Source: Corynebacterium falsenii
GTDB taxonomy: Bacteria; Actinomycetota; Actinomycetes; Mycobacteriales; Mycobacteriaceae
Length of the DNA: 64,000 nt
Direction of reading: 5' to 3'
Assembly (NCBI GenBank): GCA_001054945.1
Contig: JVKJ01000005.1
Location: 992,001-1,056,000, forward strand
Positions 27,144-37,550 of the stretch are shown here, piece after piece. The notes beneath the pieces were generated by a model, which made no database searches, was not told the DNA's origin, and saw nothing but the letters and a program-made list of their open reading frames with translations. How positions within the stretch are numbered: the stretch's first letter is position 1; every line of letters starts with the position of its first letter. A program made the translations under genes and the position numbers.

Positions 27144-29176
27144 TACTTGTAATTCCTTGTCATCAGCGGGATACGGTCGAAGAAGAGCGGCTCGGCGTGG
27201 CGGATGAACTTGTCCTTTCCGCCGGACTCCCACGCGGAGACGAAGCACCAGTTGTCGTCATCGCGCTCGGCCTCGCCGTCTTCGGAGAGGTGGTCATCGC
27301 GGTAGTGCGCACCGCAGGACTCGTCACGGTCCAGCGCGTCCACGCACATCAGCTCGCCCAGAGTGATGTAGTCCGCCACGCGGATTGCATACTCCAGGGT
27401 CTGATTCATCTCGTTGACGTCGCCCGGGATGAACACATTGGCCCAGAAGTCCTCGCGCAGGGCGCGGATCTTCTCGATGCCATCCTTCATATCCTTCACG
27501 TTGCGAGCCACGCCGCAGGAGAAGTACAGGATTTCGCCAAGCTGGCGGTGGTAGTACTCCGGGCCGTGCGGGTCTTCGCCGCGGATGCTCATCAGCTTCT
27601 GGATCCGATCCTGAGCCCGCTGCAGTGCGTGCTGGGCAGCTGGGCCGGAAGCATCGGGAACCTCTTCGCCGAGGAGCGGTGCCAGGTAGTTCGGGATGGT
27701 GAACGGCAGGGTGAACCAGCCCTCCACGGAGGACGAGAGCAGCGAGTTCGCACCCAGTCGGTTTGCGCCGTGGTACATCCAGGACGCTTCGCCGGAGCAG
27801 AACAGCCCTGGAATGGAGGTCATCTCGTTGAAGTCGGTCCACAGGCCGCCCATCGTGTAGTGGCAGGTGGGGGCGATGCGCATCGGGGTCTTGTAGGCGG
27901 ACTCGCCGATGGCCTCTTCGTACATCTGGATCAGGTTGCCGTAACGCTCCCTAATCGTCTTTTCACCCAGTCGCTTGATGGCATCCCCGAGGTCCAGGTA
28001 CACGGAGTTGTGCATCGGGCCCACACCGTAGCCAGCGTTGATCTGCTGAGCGTTCGCGCGGGATGCGATGTCACGAGGCACCAAATTGCCGAAGGCGGGG
28101 TAACGGCGCTCCAGGAAGTAGTCGCGCTCGTCCTCCGGGATGTCGTTGGGCTTACGGTCGTCTTCCTTCTTCTTCGGCGTCCAGATGCGTCCGTCATTGC
28201 GCAGTGACTCGGACATCAGAATCGTCTTGGACTGCCACGTGGAGTTCACCGGCAGGCCGGTCGGGTGGAACTGCACAAAGGAAGGAGAAGCGAAGTACGC
28301 ACCCAGGTCGTATGCGCGCATCAGGGCCGAGACGTTGGAGTTCTTGGCCAGCGTGGACATGTGATAGACGTTGCCGTAACCGCCGGTGGCCAGCACGGTC
28401 GCGTGGCCAGTGTGCGCGGTCAGCTCACCGTCGATCAGGTTGCGCATGATCACACCCTGACAGCGACCGTCGTCGACGATGAGATCGACCAGATCGTGGT
28501 GGGTGAAGATCTCCACGTTTCCCGCGCCGATTTGGCGGTAGAGAGCCGAGGTGGTGGCCAGCTGGAGCTGCTGGCCTGTTTGTCCGCGAGTGTAGTAGGT
28601 GCGGGAGACCTGCACACCGCCGAAGGAGCGGGTGGCCAGGGTTCCGCCGTACTCGCGGGAAAATGGCGCGCCAATAGCGTTCATGTGGTCGATGACGCGC
28701 GGGGATTCCAGCGCCAGTCGCCAACAATCGTTTTCGCGGCAGCGGTAGTCGCCACCCTTCACCGTGTCCTTGGTGTGCAGGTATGAAGAGTCGTTATCCA
28801 GCTTCTTACCGCGGGAGGAGTTCACACCGCCCTGTGCCGCAATGGAGTGCGCGCGGCGCGGGGAGTCGTGGTAGGTGAACACCTTGACGTCGTAGCCCAG
28901 CTCACCGAGGGCCGCCGCAGCAGCGCCGCCGGCAAGACCGGTACCCACGATCAGCACGCGGAACTTGCGTCGGTTCAGCGGGGAGACCAGCTTGAAGTGC
29001 TCCTTGGCGTACTTCCACTGTTGGTCCTGGCTGGTTTCGTGGGGGGCGTTATCCTTCAGGATCTTGCCCAGCTCCACGCCATCCACGGAGGACTGTGGGG
29101 CGGTGAAGGCCGCAACAGCGTTGTCGTAGTTGAAGTCCGCGGTCTGGTTATGCGGGTGGGAAATAACTTCGCTCAT
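27143..29176 (-). CDS. sdhA: Succinate dehydrogenase flavoprotein subunit
   Basis: 677 residues. The Rossmann start FRVLIVGTGLAGGAAAAALG binds FAD, and RAHSIAAQGGVNSSRGKK contains the histidine that usually carries FAD covalently. The succinate-binding and catalytic region (FHPTGLP, then RRYPAFGNLVPRDIASRANA) is complete. GGLWTDFNEMTSIPGLFCSG is the dinucleotide return motif. The length is above the E. coli form and normal for the Bacillus/Corynebacterium type. It lies between sdhC and sdhB with close spacing. Confidence 0.97.
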   Translation of the reverse strand: MSEVISHPHNQTADFNYDNAVAAFTAPQSSVDGVELGKILKDNAPHETSQDQQWKYAKEHFKLVSPLNRRKFRVLIVGTGLAGGAAAAALGELGYDVKVFTYHDSPRRAHSIAAQGGVNSSRGKKLDNDSSYLHTKDTVKGGDYRCRENDCWRLALESPRVIDHMNAIGAPFSREYGGTLATRSFGGVQVSRTYYTRGQTGQQLQLATTSALYRQIGAGNVEIFTHHDLVDLIVDDGRCQGVIMRNLIDGELTAHTGHATVLATGGYGNVYHMSTLAKNSNVSALMRAYDLGAYFASPSFVQFHPTGLPVNSTWQSKTILMSESLRNDGRIWTPKKKEDDRKPNDIPEDERDYFLERRYPAFGNLVPRDIASRANAQQINAGYGVGPMHNSVYLDLGDAIKRLGEKTIRERYGNLIQMYEEAIGESAYKTPMRIAPTCHYTMGGLWTDFNEMTSIPGLFCSGEASWMYHGANRLGANSLLSSSVEGWFTLPFTIPNYLAPLLGEEVPDASGPAAQHALQRAQDRIQKLMSIRGEDPHGPEYYHRQLGEILYFSCGVARNVKDMKDGIEKIRALREDFWANVFIPGDVNEMNQTLEYAIRVADYITLGELMCVDALDRDESCGAHYRDDHLSEDGEAERDDDNWCFVSAWESGGKDKFIRHAEPLFFDRIPLMTRNYK

Positions 29177-29203
29177 ATCCGTTTCTCCTCTCAGACTCGC
29201 GAA

Positions 29204-29992
29204 CTAGTGCCCGGCGTTCGGGACGAAGGGGACCTGGTCAACTCCACCGAGCATCACTGCCAGCGGGATGGAGATGTTGCCAATCATGATCAATGCCGGG
29301 ATCAGGTAGGAGATCCACAGCATGACCTGGCGGGTGCGGTGACCCGTGATGCCCAGGTCGGAAGACGCGGTCCACACACCATGGGAAAGGTGCGCGAACA
29401 GCACCAGCATCGCCAGAATGTAGAAGATGGCAACGGCCGGCCGCTCGAAGGAGGACACGAGGTTCTGATATGCCGCGTGGTTGCCGTCCATCGCGCCCTG
29501 GAAGTTGCCGGAGGCGGCGGGCTTAACTCCCCAGGTCAGGTCCAGCAGGTGGAAGATGATGAACAGCAGCAGGATCAGCCCGGTAACCGGCATGGTCCGA
29601 GCGGTGAAGCTGTTCCATCCACCAACCAGGCGTTTACGCTTATAGCGTCCGCGAGACTGGTGAGAGCGGCCCGTGAGGGCAAATGCGCACCACACGTGCA
29701 GGATCAGGGATACCAGCAGAACAATGCGGGCAATCCACAGCAGACCCGAATGTGGAATGAGTGGGTAACCAAACTCGCGGAGGAAGTCGGCGTACTTATT
29801 GAACCCCTCGGCACCTGCATAGACCTTCAGGTTTCCGAGCATGTGCACGAGCACGAACAAGCCGAAGATGATGCCGGTCACGGCCATCGTCAACTTCATT
29901 GCCCACGTAGGGAATCCTGGCTTTTCGCGCAGGGGTTTAGTTCTTATCTTTCCGTGAATCAGTGCTTCACGTTCGTCATTTTTTACAGTCAT
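29204..29992 (-). CDS. sdhC: Succinate dehydrogenase cytochrome b subunit
   Basis: 262 residues with five hydrophobic segments, the single-anchor (type B) cytochrome b558 that binds two hemes and passes electrons to menaquinone. Histidines occur in several helices, including VLVHMLGNLKVYAG, FHLLDLTWG and FAHLSHGVWTASS. It is first in the sdhCAB operon; GGAGG stands 5 bases before the ATG. The 260-base region upstream (to 30252) contains the promoter, a GGGAAATTATCCC imperfect dyad and a dispersed GGGGACGCCAC motif. Confidence 0.94.
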   Translation of the reverse strand: MTVKNDEREALIHGKIRTKPLREKPGFPTWAMKLTMAVTGIIFGLFVLVHMLGNLKVYAGAEGFNKYADFLREFGYPLIPHSGLLWIARIVLLVSLILHVWCAFALTGRSHQSRGRYKRKRLVGGWNSFTARTMPVTGLILLLFIIFHLLDLTWGVKPAASGNFQGAMDGNHAAYQNLVSSFERPAVAIFYILAMLVLFAHLSHGVWTASSDLGITGHRTRQVMLWISYLIPALIMIGNISIPLAVMLGGVDQVPFVPNAGH

Positions 29993-30252
29993 GGCACCTC
30001 CAGTGTCTATTTCACTGTAGGGCCTCTGTGCCTTTACCCACTAGTTACCCCTGATGTGACTTTTTTCTCTCACCCCGAATTGGGGGAAATTATCCCATTT
30101 TGCGGAATTGCTAGCGCATTTTACGATTTCACGCGCCCAAGGCACAGGTTCACGTCCCCGTCACTGGGAGTTACCCATGTTTGGGGACGCCACTCTTTCC
30201 GACTCGTCGGGAGCCTCCCGGCCGGCACTGTGCCGGATGAGGGACTGGTGCC

Positions 30253-32934
30253 CTACTCCTCTGGCGCGAGGACAGAATGCAGAGCGTTATCCGGGTCCCC
30301 GTCCTTCTGGCTGGCGTCCTCATCCTCGTGAGCTGGGTCGTCCCCGGCGCGACCATCGGCGAGCAGTGTGTCTCCCTCGACGGTCACCTTCTCACGACCA
30401 ACCGTGACTTCCTGCCCCATCACGGAGATCGGGCCAATCTCACCTTCTCCGTCGACCACAACCATGGAGACTCGATCTGGGAAGACCTGAACTTCCATAC
30501 GAATCCCGTGAATGGTGAGGGTGTAGGTTAACGAATCCCATCCCTCCGGAAGGCGCGGATTAATGGAGAATTGCCCGTTGTAATCGCGGAATCCGCCGAA
30601 TCCGTAAGTCAGCGCGCTCCACACGCCACCGCAGGATGCGATGTGCACACCGTCTGATGTGTTGTTGTGCAGGTTCGCCAGATCCACGAACAGGCCACGG
30701 TAGAAGAAGTGTTCCGCCTTTTCCTTATATCCCAGCTCCGCGGCCATGATGGACTGCACCACGGCGGATAGCGTGGAATCGCCGGTGGTCAGGCGGTCGT
30801 AGTAGTCATAGTCTGCCCGCTTTGTCTTCGTATCAAAGCGCTGGCCCTGCAGGAACAGCGCAAGCACCACATCTGCCTGCTTGAGAATTTGATACCGGTA
30901 GATCGTCAACGGGTGGTAATGCAGCAAGAGCGGCCGGCGCGGGGTGCCATCCGAGTCATCCAAATTCCAGATCTCGCGAGACAGGAACTGATCATCCTGA
31001 GGGTTCACCCCCAGTTCCTCATTGAATGGGATGTACATGCGTTCGGCGGCCTTCTCCCAGCGCTTCAACTCCCTGTCCGTGAGCTTGGTTCGCTTGATCA
31101 GGTCCTCGTATTCCTTGGGCCGGTCATGCTTCATCTTCTTCACCACTGCACCGGCGACCTGCAAGTTATATTTCGCCATCGTGTTGGTGTACAGGTTGTT
31201 GTTCACCACGGTGGTGTACTCGTCCGGCCCCGTCACGGAGTGAATCTCGAATCGATCGCCCGAGGCATTGAAGAAGCCCAGGGACATCCAGAACCGTGCC
31301 GTGCCCACCAGCAGATGGATCCCCACGTCCAGCAAGAAGTCCGAATCCCCGGTGGCGTACACGTACTTCATTAGCGCGTAGGCAATGTCCGCATCGATGT
31401 GGTACTGCGCCGTTCCCGCCGCATAGTAGGCAGAGGACTCGTGGCCATTGATCGTCCGCCACGGGAACAGCACACCGTCATGCGACAGCTCCAGTGCGCG
31501 CTCCCGCGCCGCTGGGAGCATGTCATAGCGGAATCTCAGCGCATTCCGGGCAAAGGTCGAGTTGGTGTAGCTCAGGAATGGCATGACATAGACTTCGGTG
31601 TCCCAGAAGTAGTGGCCGCCATATCCCGCGCCCGTCATTCCCTTGGCCGGGACACCGCTCGTCTCCGCGCGCGCTGAGGCCTGCACCAGCTGGAATAGGT
31701 TCCACCGCACCGCCTGCTGCAGCCCGGGCTGCCCCTCGATGCGCACGTCGGAGCGTTCCCAGAATTTCTCGAGCCATTCCTGTTGGTTCAGCACGAGGTT
31801 GTGGAAGCCCACCGCCCTCGCGCGGTTGATCGTCCGGGCGCAGCGGAAAGCCAGCTCCTGCGGAGCCACGTGCCGGGAGGAATGGTAGGACACAAACTTC
31901 TCCAGCCGCAGACACATTCCCTTCTTGCCGTCCAGATGATAGACCACGCGCGCCACGTCCTCTTCCACGTCCGTCGTGATCTCCACCCCTTTATCGTGGG
32001 TCTGCGGGTCCTGATCATCGTGCTCAGGATTGTGGACCTCCAAGCGGTGATCGACGGAGCAGGCGACGGTCATTCCGGAGTGGTTGATCTGGTATCCCAG
32101 CGTCGCCCGCTCGGGCTCGGGTTGCGCCTGATATTTCGGCAGCAGCACCCGCTCCGTGAATTCCTCGCCCTTGCGCGGGTCAAACCCCTCCTCGGCCGCC
32201 GCACGCGCGTTGTTGTCGGGGAACTCCCCCTCCCCGTCCTGCCGGTTCAGCACCTGCGAGGAAATCACCACTGCCGCGTCATCATCCAGCAGCTCCACCT
32301 CCAGCGACATAATCGCCAGGTGCCGCTCCTGGAAGGAAATCATGCGCTCGCTGGTCACTCGAACGTGCTTTCCGCCCGGGGTCCGCCACACCAGGTGCCG
32401 GCGGAGCACGCCCTCTCGAAAATCGATCGACCGCCGGTACTCCTTTACCTCTGCGTTGCCCAGCCGCAGGGGCTCGTCGTCAATGTACAGGCGCATGGCC
32501 TTCGCGTCGGGCACGTTCACGATGCTCTGGCCCTCCCGTGCCAGCCCGTACGCATCCTCTGCGTGGTCAATTTGCCACGTTTCGTGCACCCCATTGATAA
32601 AGGTGCCGTGAGAGTGGCTGTCCCGCCCCTCCTCGGGGTTCCCGCGCATCCCCAGGTAGCCGTTGGACAGCGCGAATATTGTCTCCGAGACTCCCAGATC
32701 CATTCGTCCCGGCTTCGTCTCCACCAATCCCCATTCATTGATCGGGTTGTTCTCCCGATCCATCAAGGTCATCGGATCGATGTAGTGGTGGTGTTTGTCC
32801 GCCCGGAAGCCCTCTGCTTGCAAGTTCCCGCCGTCGATGGGACGGGCGGGCCCCGTCGCAACCCCCTGCCGACGCTTCGCGAAAAAGGCCTCTAGGGTCT
32901 CAGCTTCTGTCTTCCGATCGGACTTAGTGCTCAC
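30253..32934 (-). CDS. Glycoside hydrolase family 65 disaccharide phosphorylase
   Basis: 893 residues. The N-terminal super-sandwich domain starts near GLVETKPGRMDLGVSETIFA; the (alpha/alpha)6 barrel contains KGMTGAGYGGHYFWDTEVYV, with the catalytic acid Glu in SVTGPDEYTTVVNN. Phosphate-binding loops follow before the C-terminal sandwich. Such enzymes split maltose, trehalose or kojibiose with phosphate to beta-glucose-1-phosphate plus glucose. The next gene, beta-phosphoglucomutase, uses exactly that product. The specific disaccharide is not readable. An intracellular enzyme; no transporter gene is adjacent. Confidence 0.92.
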   Translation of the reverse strand: MSTKSDRKTEAETLEAFFAKRRQGVATGPARPIDGGNLQAEGFRADKHHHYIDPMTLMDRENNPINEWGLVETKPGRMDLGVSETIFALSNGYLGMRGNPEEGRDSHSHGTFINGVHETWQIDHAEDAYGLAREGQSIVNVPDAKAMRLYIDDEPLRLGNAEVKEYRRSIDFREGVLRRHLVWRTPGGKHVRVTSERMISFQERHLAIMSLEVELLDDDAAVVISSQVLNRQDGEGEFPDNNARAAAEEGFDPRKGEEFTERVLLPKYQAQPEPERATLGYQINHSGMTVACSVDHRLEVHNPEHDDQDPQTHDKGVEITTDVEEDVARVVYHLDGKKGMCLRLEKFVSYHSSRHVAPQELAFRCARTINRARAVGFHNLVLNQQEWLEKFWERSDVRIEGQPGLQQAVRWNLFQLVQASARAETSGVPAKGMTGAGYGGHYFWDTEVYVMPFLSYTNSTFARNALRFRYDMLPAARERALELSHDGVLFPWRTINGHESSAYYAAGTAQYHIDADIAYALMKYVYATGDSDFLLDVGIHLLVGTARFWMSLGFFNASGDRFEIHSVTGPDEYTTVVNNNLYTNTMAKYNLQVAGAVVKKMKHDRPKEYEDLIKRTKLTDRELKRWEKAAERMYIPFNEELGVNPQDDQFLSREIWNLDDSDGTPRRPLLLHYHPLTIYRYQILKQADVVLALFLQGQRFDTKTKRADYDYYDRLTTGDSTLSAVVQSIMAAELGYKEKAEHFFYRGLFVDLANLHNNTSDGVHIASCGGVWSALTYGFGGFRDYNGQFSINPRLPEGWDSLTYTLTIHGIRMEVQVFPDRVSMVVVDGEGEIGPISVMGQEVTVGREKVTVEGDTLLADGRAGDDPAHEDEDASQKDGDPDNALHSVLAPEE

Positions 32935-33019
32935 TCGCGGGGCTCCTCTAGGTTCTCGATGGGTGTGCGCAGGTCGTTAACGTCTGCGATCGTAATTGAT
33001 CACCCCGACAGTCGGGGCA

Positions 33020-33754
33020 CTAGAGGAGTTCGGCCAGGTCATCCACCGTAGAGGTGGCACCGTTTTCCAGGAGGGCAGCGCTCCCGGCGCCACGGTTGAC
33101 GCCCACGACCGCGCCAAATCCGCCCTTTTTTCCAGACGCCACCCCGCTGACCGCATCCTCCAAAACGACAGCTTCCCGAGGTTCCACTCCGAGCTGCTGA
33201 GCGGCATAGAGGTACGTATCCGGCTCCGGCTTGGCGGCCAACCCCTTTTCCTGTGCGACATTGCCGTCCACCACAAGTTCGAAGCGATCCTGTAGCCCGG
33301 CTGCCTCGAGCACTGCGTGGGCGTTCTTAGATGAGGAAACGATCGCCACCCGGGGTGCGTTTTCGGCGTTCTTGAGAGCATCGAGAAGGCGAAGTGTGCC
33401 CGGGTAGGGCACCATGCCCATGTCCAGCAACTTCCTGAACATCTTGTTCTTTCGCTCGCCCATGCCGTAAATCGTGTCCGCAGACGGGTCATCATCGGGA
33501 GATCCCTCGGGGACCTCGATATTTCGCGACGTCAACAGTGCGGCCACGCCTTCGGCGCGGCTGCGTCCGTCGAGGTAGTCGAAATAGTCTTGCTCCTCGT
33601 ACGGCTTGGCTCCGTGCCGGGCGAAGAATTCGCTAAACAGCTCGCGCCAAGCCTGGCGGTGCAGATCGGCAGTGGGAGTAACCACACCGTCCAGATCGAA
33701 AAGGAGGACCTTGTAATCGTAAATTGTGGTGGGGTTGTGTTCGGCGGGACTCAT
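33020..33754 (-). CDS. pgmB: Beta-phosphoglucomutase (HAD family)
   Basis: About 244 residues. Motif I LLFDLDGVVTPTADLHRQAW, motif II VAIVSSSKNA, the Lys of motif III, and VVLEDAVSGVASGKKGGFG (motif IV) give a complete HAD fold with a helical cap. It converts beta-glucose-1-phosphate to glucose-6-phosphate. It lies 85 bases upstream of the GH65 phosphorylase on the same strand, so the two make one disaccharide pathway. The ATG at 33754 (MSPAEHNP) is preferred over 33778. A small CCCCGAC/GTCGGGG hairpin follows (33003-33017). Confidence 0.9.
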   Translation of the reverse strand: MSPAEHNPTTIYDYKVLLFDLDGVVTPTADLHRQAWRELFSEFFARHGAKPYEEQDYFDYLDGRSRAEGVAALLTSRNIEVPEGSPDDDPSADTIYGMGERKNKMFRKLLDMGMVPYPGTLRLLDALKNAENAPRVAIVSSSKNAHAVLEAAGLQDRFELVVDGNVAQEKGLAAKPEPDTYLYAAQQLGVEPREAVVLEDAVSGVASGKKGGFGAVVGVNRGAGSAALLENGATSTVDDLAELL

Positions 33755-33846
33755 GCCCCTATCGTACGTTCTCTGCACCTGTTGCGTGACCCAAATCGGC
33801 AGCTCGCTGACCTCTTTCCCGGGCCGGCGAGCTAGCCCATGATCTG

Positions 33847-34992
33847 CTACTCCACGAAGGGATAGTCGATGTAGCCTTCCTCGCCCGGGGTGTAGAACGT
33901 CGCCGGATTGGGAGCATTGAGCTCACGACCGTCCTGCCACCGCCGGACCAGGTCTGGGTTGGCGATTAACTGCCGCCCCACCGCCACGGCATACCCGTTT
34001 GATGCTAGTGCTTCAGCATCTTCCAGGCTGGTGACCTCTTGGAAACCGGAGTTCAGAATGACCGGCCCTCCAAACTTCCGGGCCAGCGTCGAAACCAGAT
34101 CATCGCCGTGCTTGAGGTCCACATGGCGGTGCAAGATGGACAGGTAAGCCAGGCCCAGGTCCTTCACCCCATCCAACAACGCAGAGTACGTCGCCAGAAC
34201 ATCATCCCGGTCTTCCTCCAGGACCCCCTGAATGTTGTGCTCCGGGGAAATCCTCAAGCCCACACGATCAGCACCAATCTCCTCGGCTACTGCGCGAACC
34301 ACCTCGATGACAAGGCGGGCCCGGTTGTCCGGCGAGCCACCATATTCATCGGTGCGCTGGTTGGATGCAGGGCTTAAGAACTCATGCAAGAGGTACCCAT
34401 TGGCACTGTGGATCTCAATGGCGTCCATCCCTGCATCGATGGCCCGGCGCGCGGCGGTGCGGAACTCGCGAACAATGCGCGGCAATTCATCTGTGCCTAA
34501 TTGGCGGGGCACCTCGCTATCTTCCTTGCCCTCATAGGTGCGGATCTTGGTCCCGGCAGACAGGGCGCTGGGCGCCTCGGGCTGGGTGCCGCGGGTGAGG
34601 TGGGAATGGCTCATGCGCCCCGCGTGCATGATCTGAAGCGCCATGCGACCACCGGCCTGATGGACGGCTTCGGCCACCGCGCGCCACCCTTCCTGCTGTT
34701 CATCGTTGGCGATGCCGGGCTGTCCGGTGAATCCCCGGCTCGTGATCGCCGGAAAGCTGCCCTCCGAGACAATAAGTCCAGCAGACGCGCGCTGGGCATA
34801 ATAGGTCTGGTGCATTTTCGTGGGGACGCCATCCTCCCCCGCACGGCAGCGGGTGAGGGGTGCCATCGTCACGCGATTCGGAAGGGTGAGTGCTCCCATC
34901 TGGATCGGCTGGAACAGGCCCTCAGAAGATCCGATGAGCTGAGCGCGTTGGGCGGGGTCAGTGAAATCTGGTGTTGAATCAAGTGATGCCAT
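33847..34992 (-). CDS. Old Yellow Enzyme-type NADH:flavin oxidoreductase
   Basis: About 381 residues of an FMN-dependent TIM barrel. LFQPIQMGALTLPNRVTMAP begins the fold; IHSANGYLLHEFLSPASNQRTDEYGG is the classic OYE block, and HSAN supplies the substrate-binding residues. It reduces activated C=C bonds of enones or nitro-compounds and may serve detoxification; the natural substrate is unknown. The ATG at 34992 gives MASLDSTP; an ATG at 35016 would add eight residues. It follows the malate synthase gene on the same strand by 54 bases. Confidence 0.92.
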   Translation of the reverse strand: MASLDSTPDFTDPAQRAQLIGSSEGLFQPIQMGALTLPNRVTMAPLTRCRAGEDGVPTKMHQTYYAQRASAGLIVSEGSFPAITSRGFTGQPGIANDEQQEGWRAVAEAVHQAGGRMALQIMHAGRMSHSHLTRGTQPEAPSALSAGTKIRTYEGKEDSEVPRQLGTDELPRIVREFRTAARRAIDAGMDAIEIHSANGYLLHEFLSPASNQRTDEYGGSPDNRARLVIEVVRAVAEEIGADRVGLRISPEHNIQGVLEEDRDDVLATYSALLDGVKDLGLAYLSILHRHVDLKHGDDLVSTLARKFGGPVILNSGFQEVTSLEDAEALASNGYAVAVGRQLIANPDLVRRWQDGRELNAPNPATFYTPGEEGYIDYPFVE

Positions 34993-35046
34993 GCCCCGTG
35001 CAAGCGCACAAGGCATGGCACCTATTCCCGAGGACGGGGATCTGAG

Positions 35047-37269
35047 CTAATCAATGCCGTTCGCAGCCTTGAACTCCAAGCGGCGGCGGTGGAGGATCGG
35101 CTCGGTGTAACCGGATGGCTGGCTCTCGCCCTCGAGGATCAGTTCCTTGGCAGCCTGGAAGGCCACGGACTTGTCATAGTCTGCGGACATCTGGCGGTAC
35201 GCGGCATCGCCTTCGTTTTGCGCGTCGACCTTCTTGGCCATCCGCTCGAGAGACTCAATGACCTGGTCCTGGCTGATCACGCCGTGCTTCAGCCAGTTGG
35301 CCAGCAGCTGAGAGGAGATGCGGAGCGTGGCGCGGTCCTCCATGAGATCCACGTCGTGGATGTCCGGCACCTTGGAGCATCCCACGCCCTGCTCCACCCA
35401 ACGGACCACGTAGCCCAGGATGGACTGGCAATTATTGTCCAGCTCCTCCTTGATCTCGTCGTCCGACCAGGTGGCTTCACCTTCGCCGTTGGCCGGGCCC
35501 GCCACGGGGATGGTCAGCAAGTCGCCCTGCGTATCCCGGCGGCCCGCGGCGCGCAACTTGTCCTGCACCTCGAACACGTCCACCTCGTGGTAGTGCGTCG
35601 CGTGCAGAGCCGCTCCGGTTGGGGAAGGGACCCACGCCGTCGTCGCGCCCTGCTCTGGCTGGCCGATCTTCTCCTGCAGCATCTCGGCCATCTTCTCTGT
35701 CTTGGCCCACATGCCCTTGCCGATCTGCGCCTTGCCCGGCAGCGCGTGGCTGATTCCCGCGTCCACGTTCTTGTTCTCGTAGGCTGCCATCCAGGCGGAC
35801 TTCTTCATCTCGCCCTTGCGGATCATCGGCCCTGCGACCATGGAGGTATGGATCTCGTCGCCGGTGCGGTCCAGGAAACCCGTGTTAATGAAAGCCAGGC
35901 GCTCCTTCACCTCTGCAATGCAGGCATCCAAATTTACGGAAGTGCGGCGTTCCTCGTCCATCACGCCGACCTTCAGGGTGTATCGCGGGAGGTCCAGCAG
36001 ATCCTCGACGGCGGCAAACAGCTCGTTGGTGAACGCCACCTCTTCTGGTCCGTGTTGCTTCGGCTTCACGATGTAGATTGAGCCGGTCCGGGAGTTCCGC
36101 AGGGAGTTCGTTTCCTTCAATCCCGGCACCGCGCCTGCCGCCGTCAAGACCGTGTCCATGATGCCCTCGAAGATCTCCTCGCCATTGCTGTCGAGGATGG
36201 CGGGGTTCTGCATCAAGTGGCCAACGTTGCGGACAAACAGCAGGGAACGACCGTGCAGAGTGAGTGGGCTTCCGTCACGACCGGTGTATTCGCGATCCGG
36301 GTTCAGGCGACGGGTAAAGGACTTGTCCCCCTTCTTCACGTCGACTGCCAGCTCCCCGGAATTCAGCCCGAGCCAGTTGCGGTAGCCCAAGGTCTTGTCA
36401 GTGGCGTCCACAGCTGCGACAGAGTCCTCGAAGTCCATGATCGTCGAGACCGCGGCCTCCAGGAATACGTCCTTCACACCCGCCTTATCGGTCTTCCCGA
36501 CAGGGGATTCAGGGTCGATCTGAATCTCAATGTGCAGGCCGTTATTGCGCAGCAAGATCGCGGATGGGTTGGACTGTTCGCCCTGATAGCCCACATAGGC
36601 CTCCGGTGCACGGAGGCGAACGGACTCGGCATTGATCTCGGCGGTGAGCTGATCACCCTCCAGGGAATATGCGGAAACGTCACGATGGGACCCAGATTCC
36701 AGCGGAACGGCCCGATCGAGGAAATCACGTGCCCATTCGATGACCTTGTCGCCGCGCACCTTGTTGTAGCCAGTTCCCTTTTCCTGGCCATTGTCCTCAG
36801 AGATCGCATCTGTGCCATACAGGGCGTCATAAAGAGAGGACCAGCGGGCGTTGCCGGCGTTGAGGGCGAAGCGGGCGTTGAGCACCGGAACCACCAGCTG
36901 TGGTCCGGGTGTGTGGGAGATCTCGGTGTCCACATTCTGGGTGGTGATCTCGAACTCGCCTGGATCTTCGGCGAGGTACCCAATCTTCTTCAGGAATTCT
37001 TGATATTCCGTTGCATCTTGCGCGCCTTTGTGATCTGCGTACCACGTGTCCAGCTGGGATTGCAGATCATCGCGCTTTTGGAGCAATTGCTTGTTCTGGG
37101 GAGTGAACTTCTCCACCAGCTCACCGAAGCCGTTCCAGAACGTCGCCTCGTCATCCTTGCTGGTCTTGCCGATGGCGGGCAGGAGTTCCGTGGTGACGAA
37201 ATCATGGAGAACCTTGGCAACTTGCAGGCCTCCGACGTTGACGCGTTCCGTCTGTTGAGGATGGGTCAT
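35047..37269 (-). CDS. aceB: Malate synthase G
   Basis: 740 residues, the long single-chain (G-type) enzyme that condenses glyoxylate with acetyl-CoA to malate. The block [21 protein letters not shown] carries catalytic acidic residues, followed by [14 protein letters not shown] and by [20 protein letters not shown]; the C-terminal region includes [20 protein letters not shown] and [27 protein letters not shown] lies 6 bases before the ATG. It diverges from isocitrate lyase across a 466-base control region, so both glyoxylate-shunt enzymes share one regulatory zone. Confidence 0.96.
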   Translation of the reverse strand: MTHPQQTERVNVGGLQVAKVLHDFVTTELLPAIGKTSKDDEATFWNGFGELVEKFTPQNKQLLQKRDDLQSQLDTWYADHKGAQDATEYQEFLKKIGYLAEDPGEFEITTQNVDTEISHTPGPQLVVPVLNARFALNAGNARWSSLYDALYGTDAISEDNGQEKGTGYNKVRGDKVIEWARDFLDRAVPLESGSHRDVSAYSLEGDQLTAEINAESVRLRAPEAYVGYQGEQSNPSAILLRNNGLHIEIQIDPESPVGKTDKAGVKDVFLEAAVSTIMDFEDSVAAVDATDKTLGYRNWLGLNSGELAVDVKKGDKSFTRRLNPDREYTGRDGSPLTLHGRSLLFVRNVGHLMQNPAILDSNGEEIFEGIMDTVLTAAGAVPGLKETNSLRNSRTGSIYIVKPKQHGPEEVAFTNELFAAVEDLLDLPRYTLKVGVMDEERRTSVNLDACIAEVKERLAFINTGFLDRTGDEIHTSMVAGPMIRKGEMKKSAWMAAYENKNVDAGISHALPGKAQIGKGMWAKTEKMAEMLQEKIGQPEQGATTAWVPSPTGAALHATHYHEVDVFEVQDKLRAAGRRDTQGDLLTIPVAGPANGEGEATWSDDEIKEELDNNCQSILGYVVRWVEQGVGCSKVPDIHDVDLMEDRATLRISSQLLANWLKHGVISQDQVIESLERMAKKVDAQNEGDAAYRQMSADYDKSVAFQAAKELILEGESQPSGYTEPILHRRRLEFKAANGID

Positions 37270-37319
37270 AGCGACTCCTTAGTTCTTGGAATACCCATAT
37301 ATTTGCGTTTCCTACGTTA

Positions 37320-37335
37320 GGTGACCGCGGTCACT
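37320..37335. promoter_or_regulatory. GlxR/CRP-type palindrome 1 (aceB side)
   Basis: GGTGACCGCGGTCACT contains the perfect palindrome GTGACCGCGGTCAC, 51-66 bases before the aceB start. It matches the TGTGA-N6-TCACA consensus of cAMP-receptor proteins in 8 of 8 inner positions. Confidence 0.7.
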
Positions 37336-37445
37336 CCTGGAACCAAAAGTGCACCAGGCCATAATTTTCTCACCCCCGGCCGCCACATTTTGGCGTGTTG
37401 AAAATTGTTGAACACGATTTTCTTCACTGGACTTCACTCCATCGA

Positions 37446-37461
37446 CGTGAGGCATATCACC
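37446..37461. promoter_or_regulatory. GlxR/CRP-type palindrome 2 (middle)
   Basis: CGTGAGGCATATCACC keeps GTGA-N6-TCAC with an A/T-containing centre, as in known GlxR sites. It lies 177 bases from aceB and 275 from aceA. Confidence 0.65.
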
Positions 37462-37550
37462 CCAGCATGAGATACAAATCACCCACAGCAGGGGGAAATC
37501 TCACACAGGCCCCCATTAACAGAATTAACAAAATAACGCGCTACCCCCGA

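Noticed and set aside
30047..30075. Possible GlxR site upstream of sdhC (TGTGACTTTTTTCTCTCACC)
   Set aside because: The spacing between GTGA and TCAC is 9 bases, not 6, so it does not fit the palindrome.
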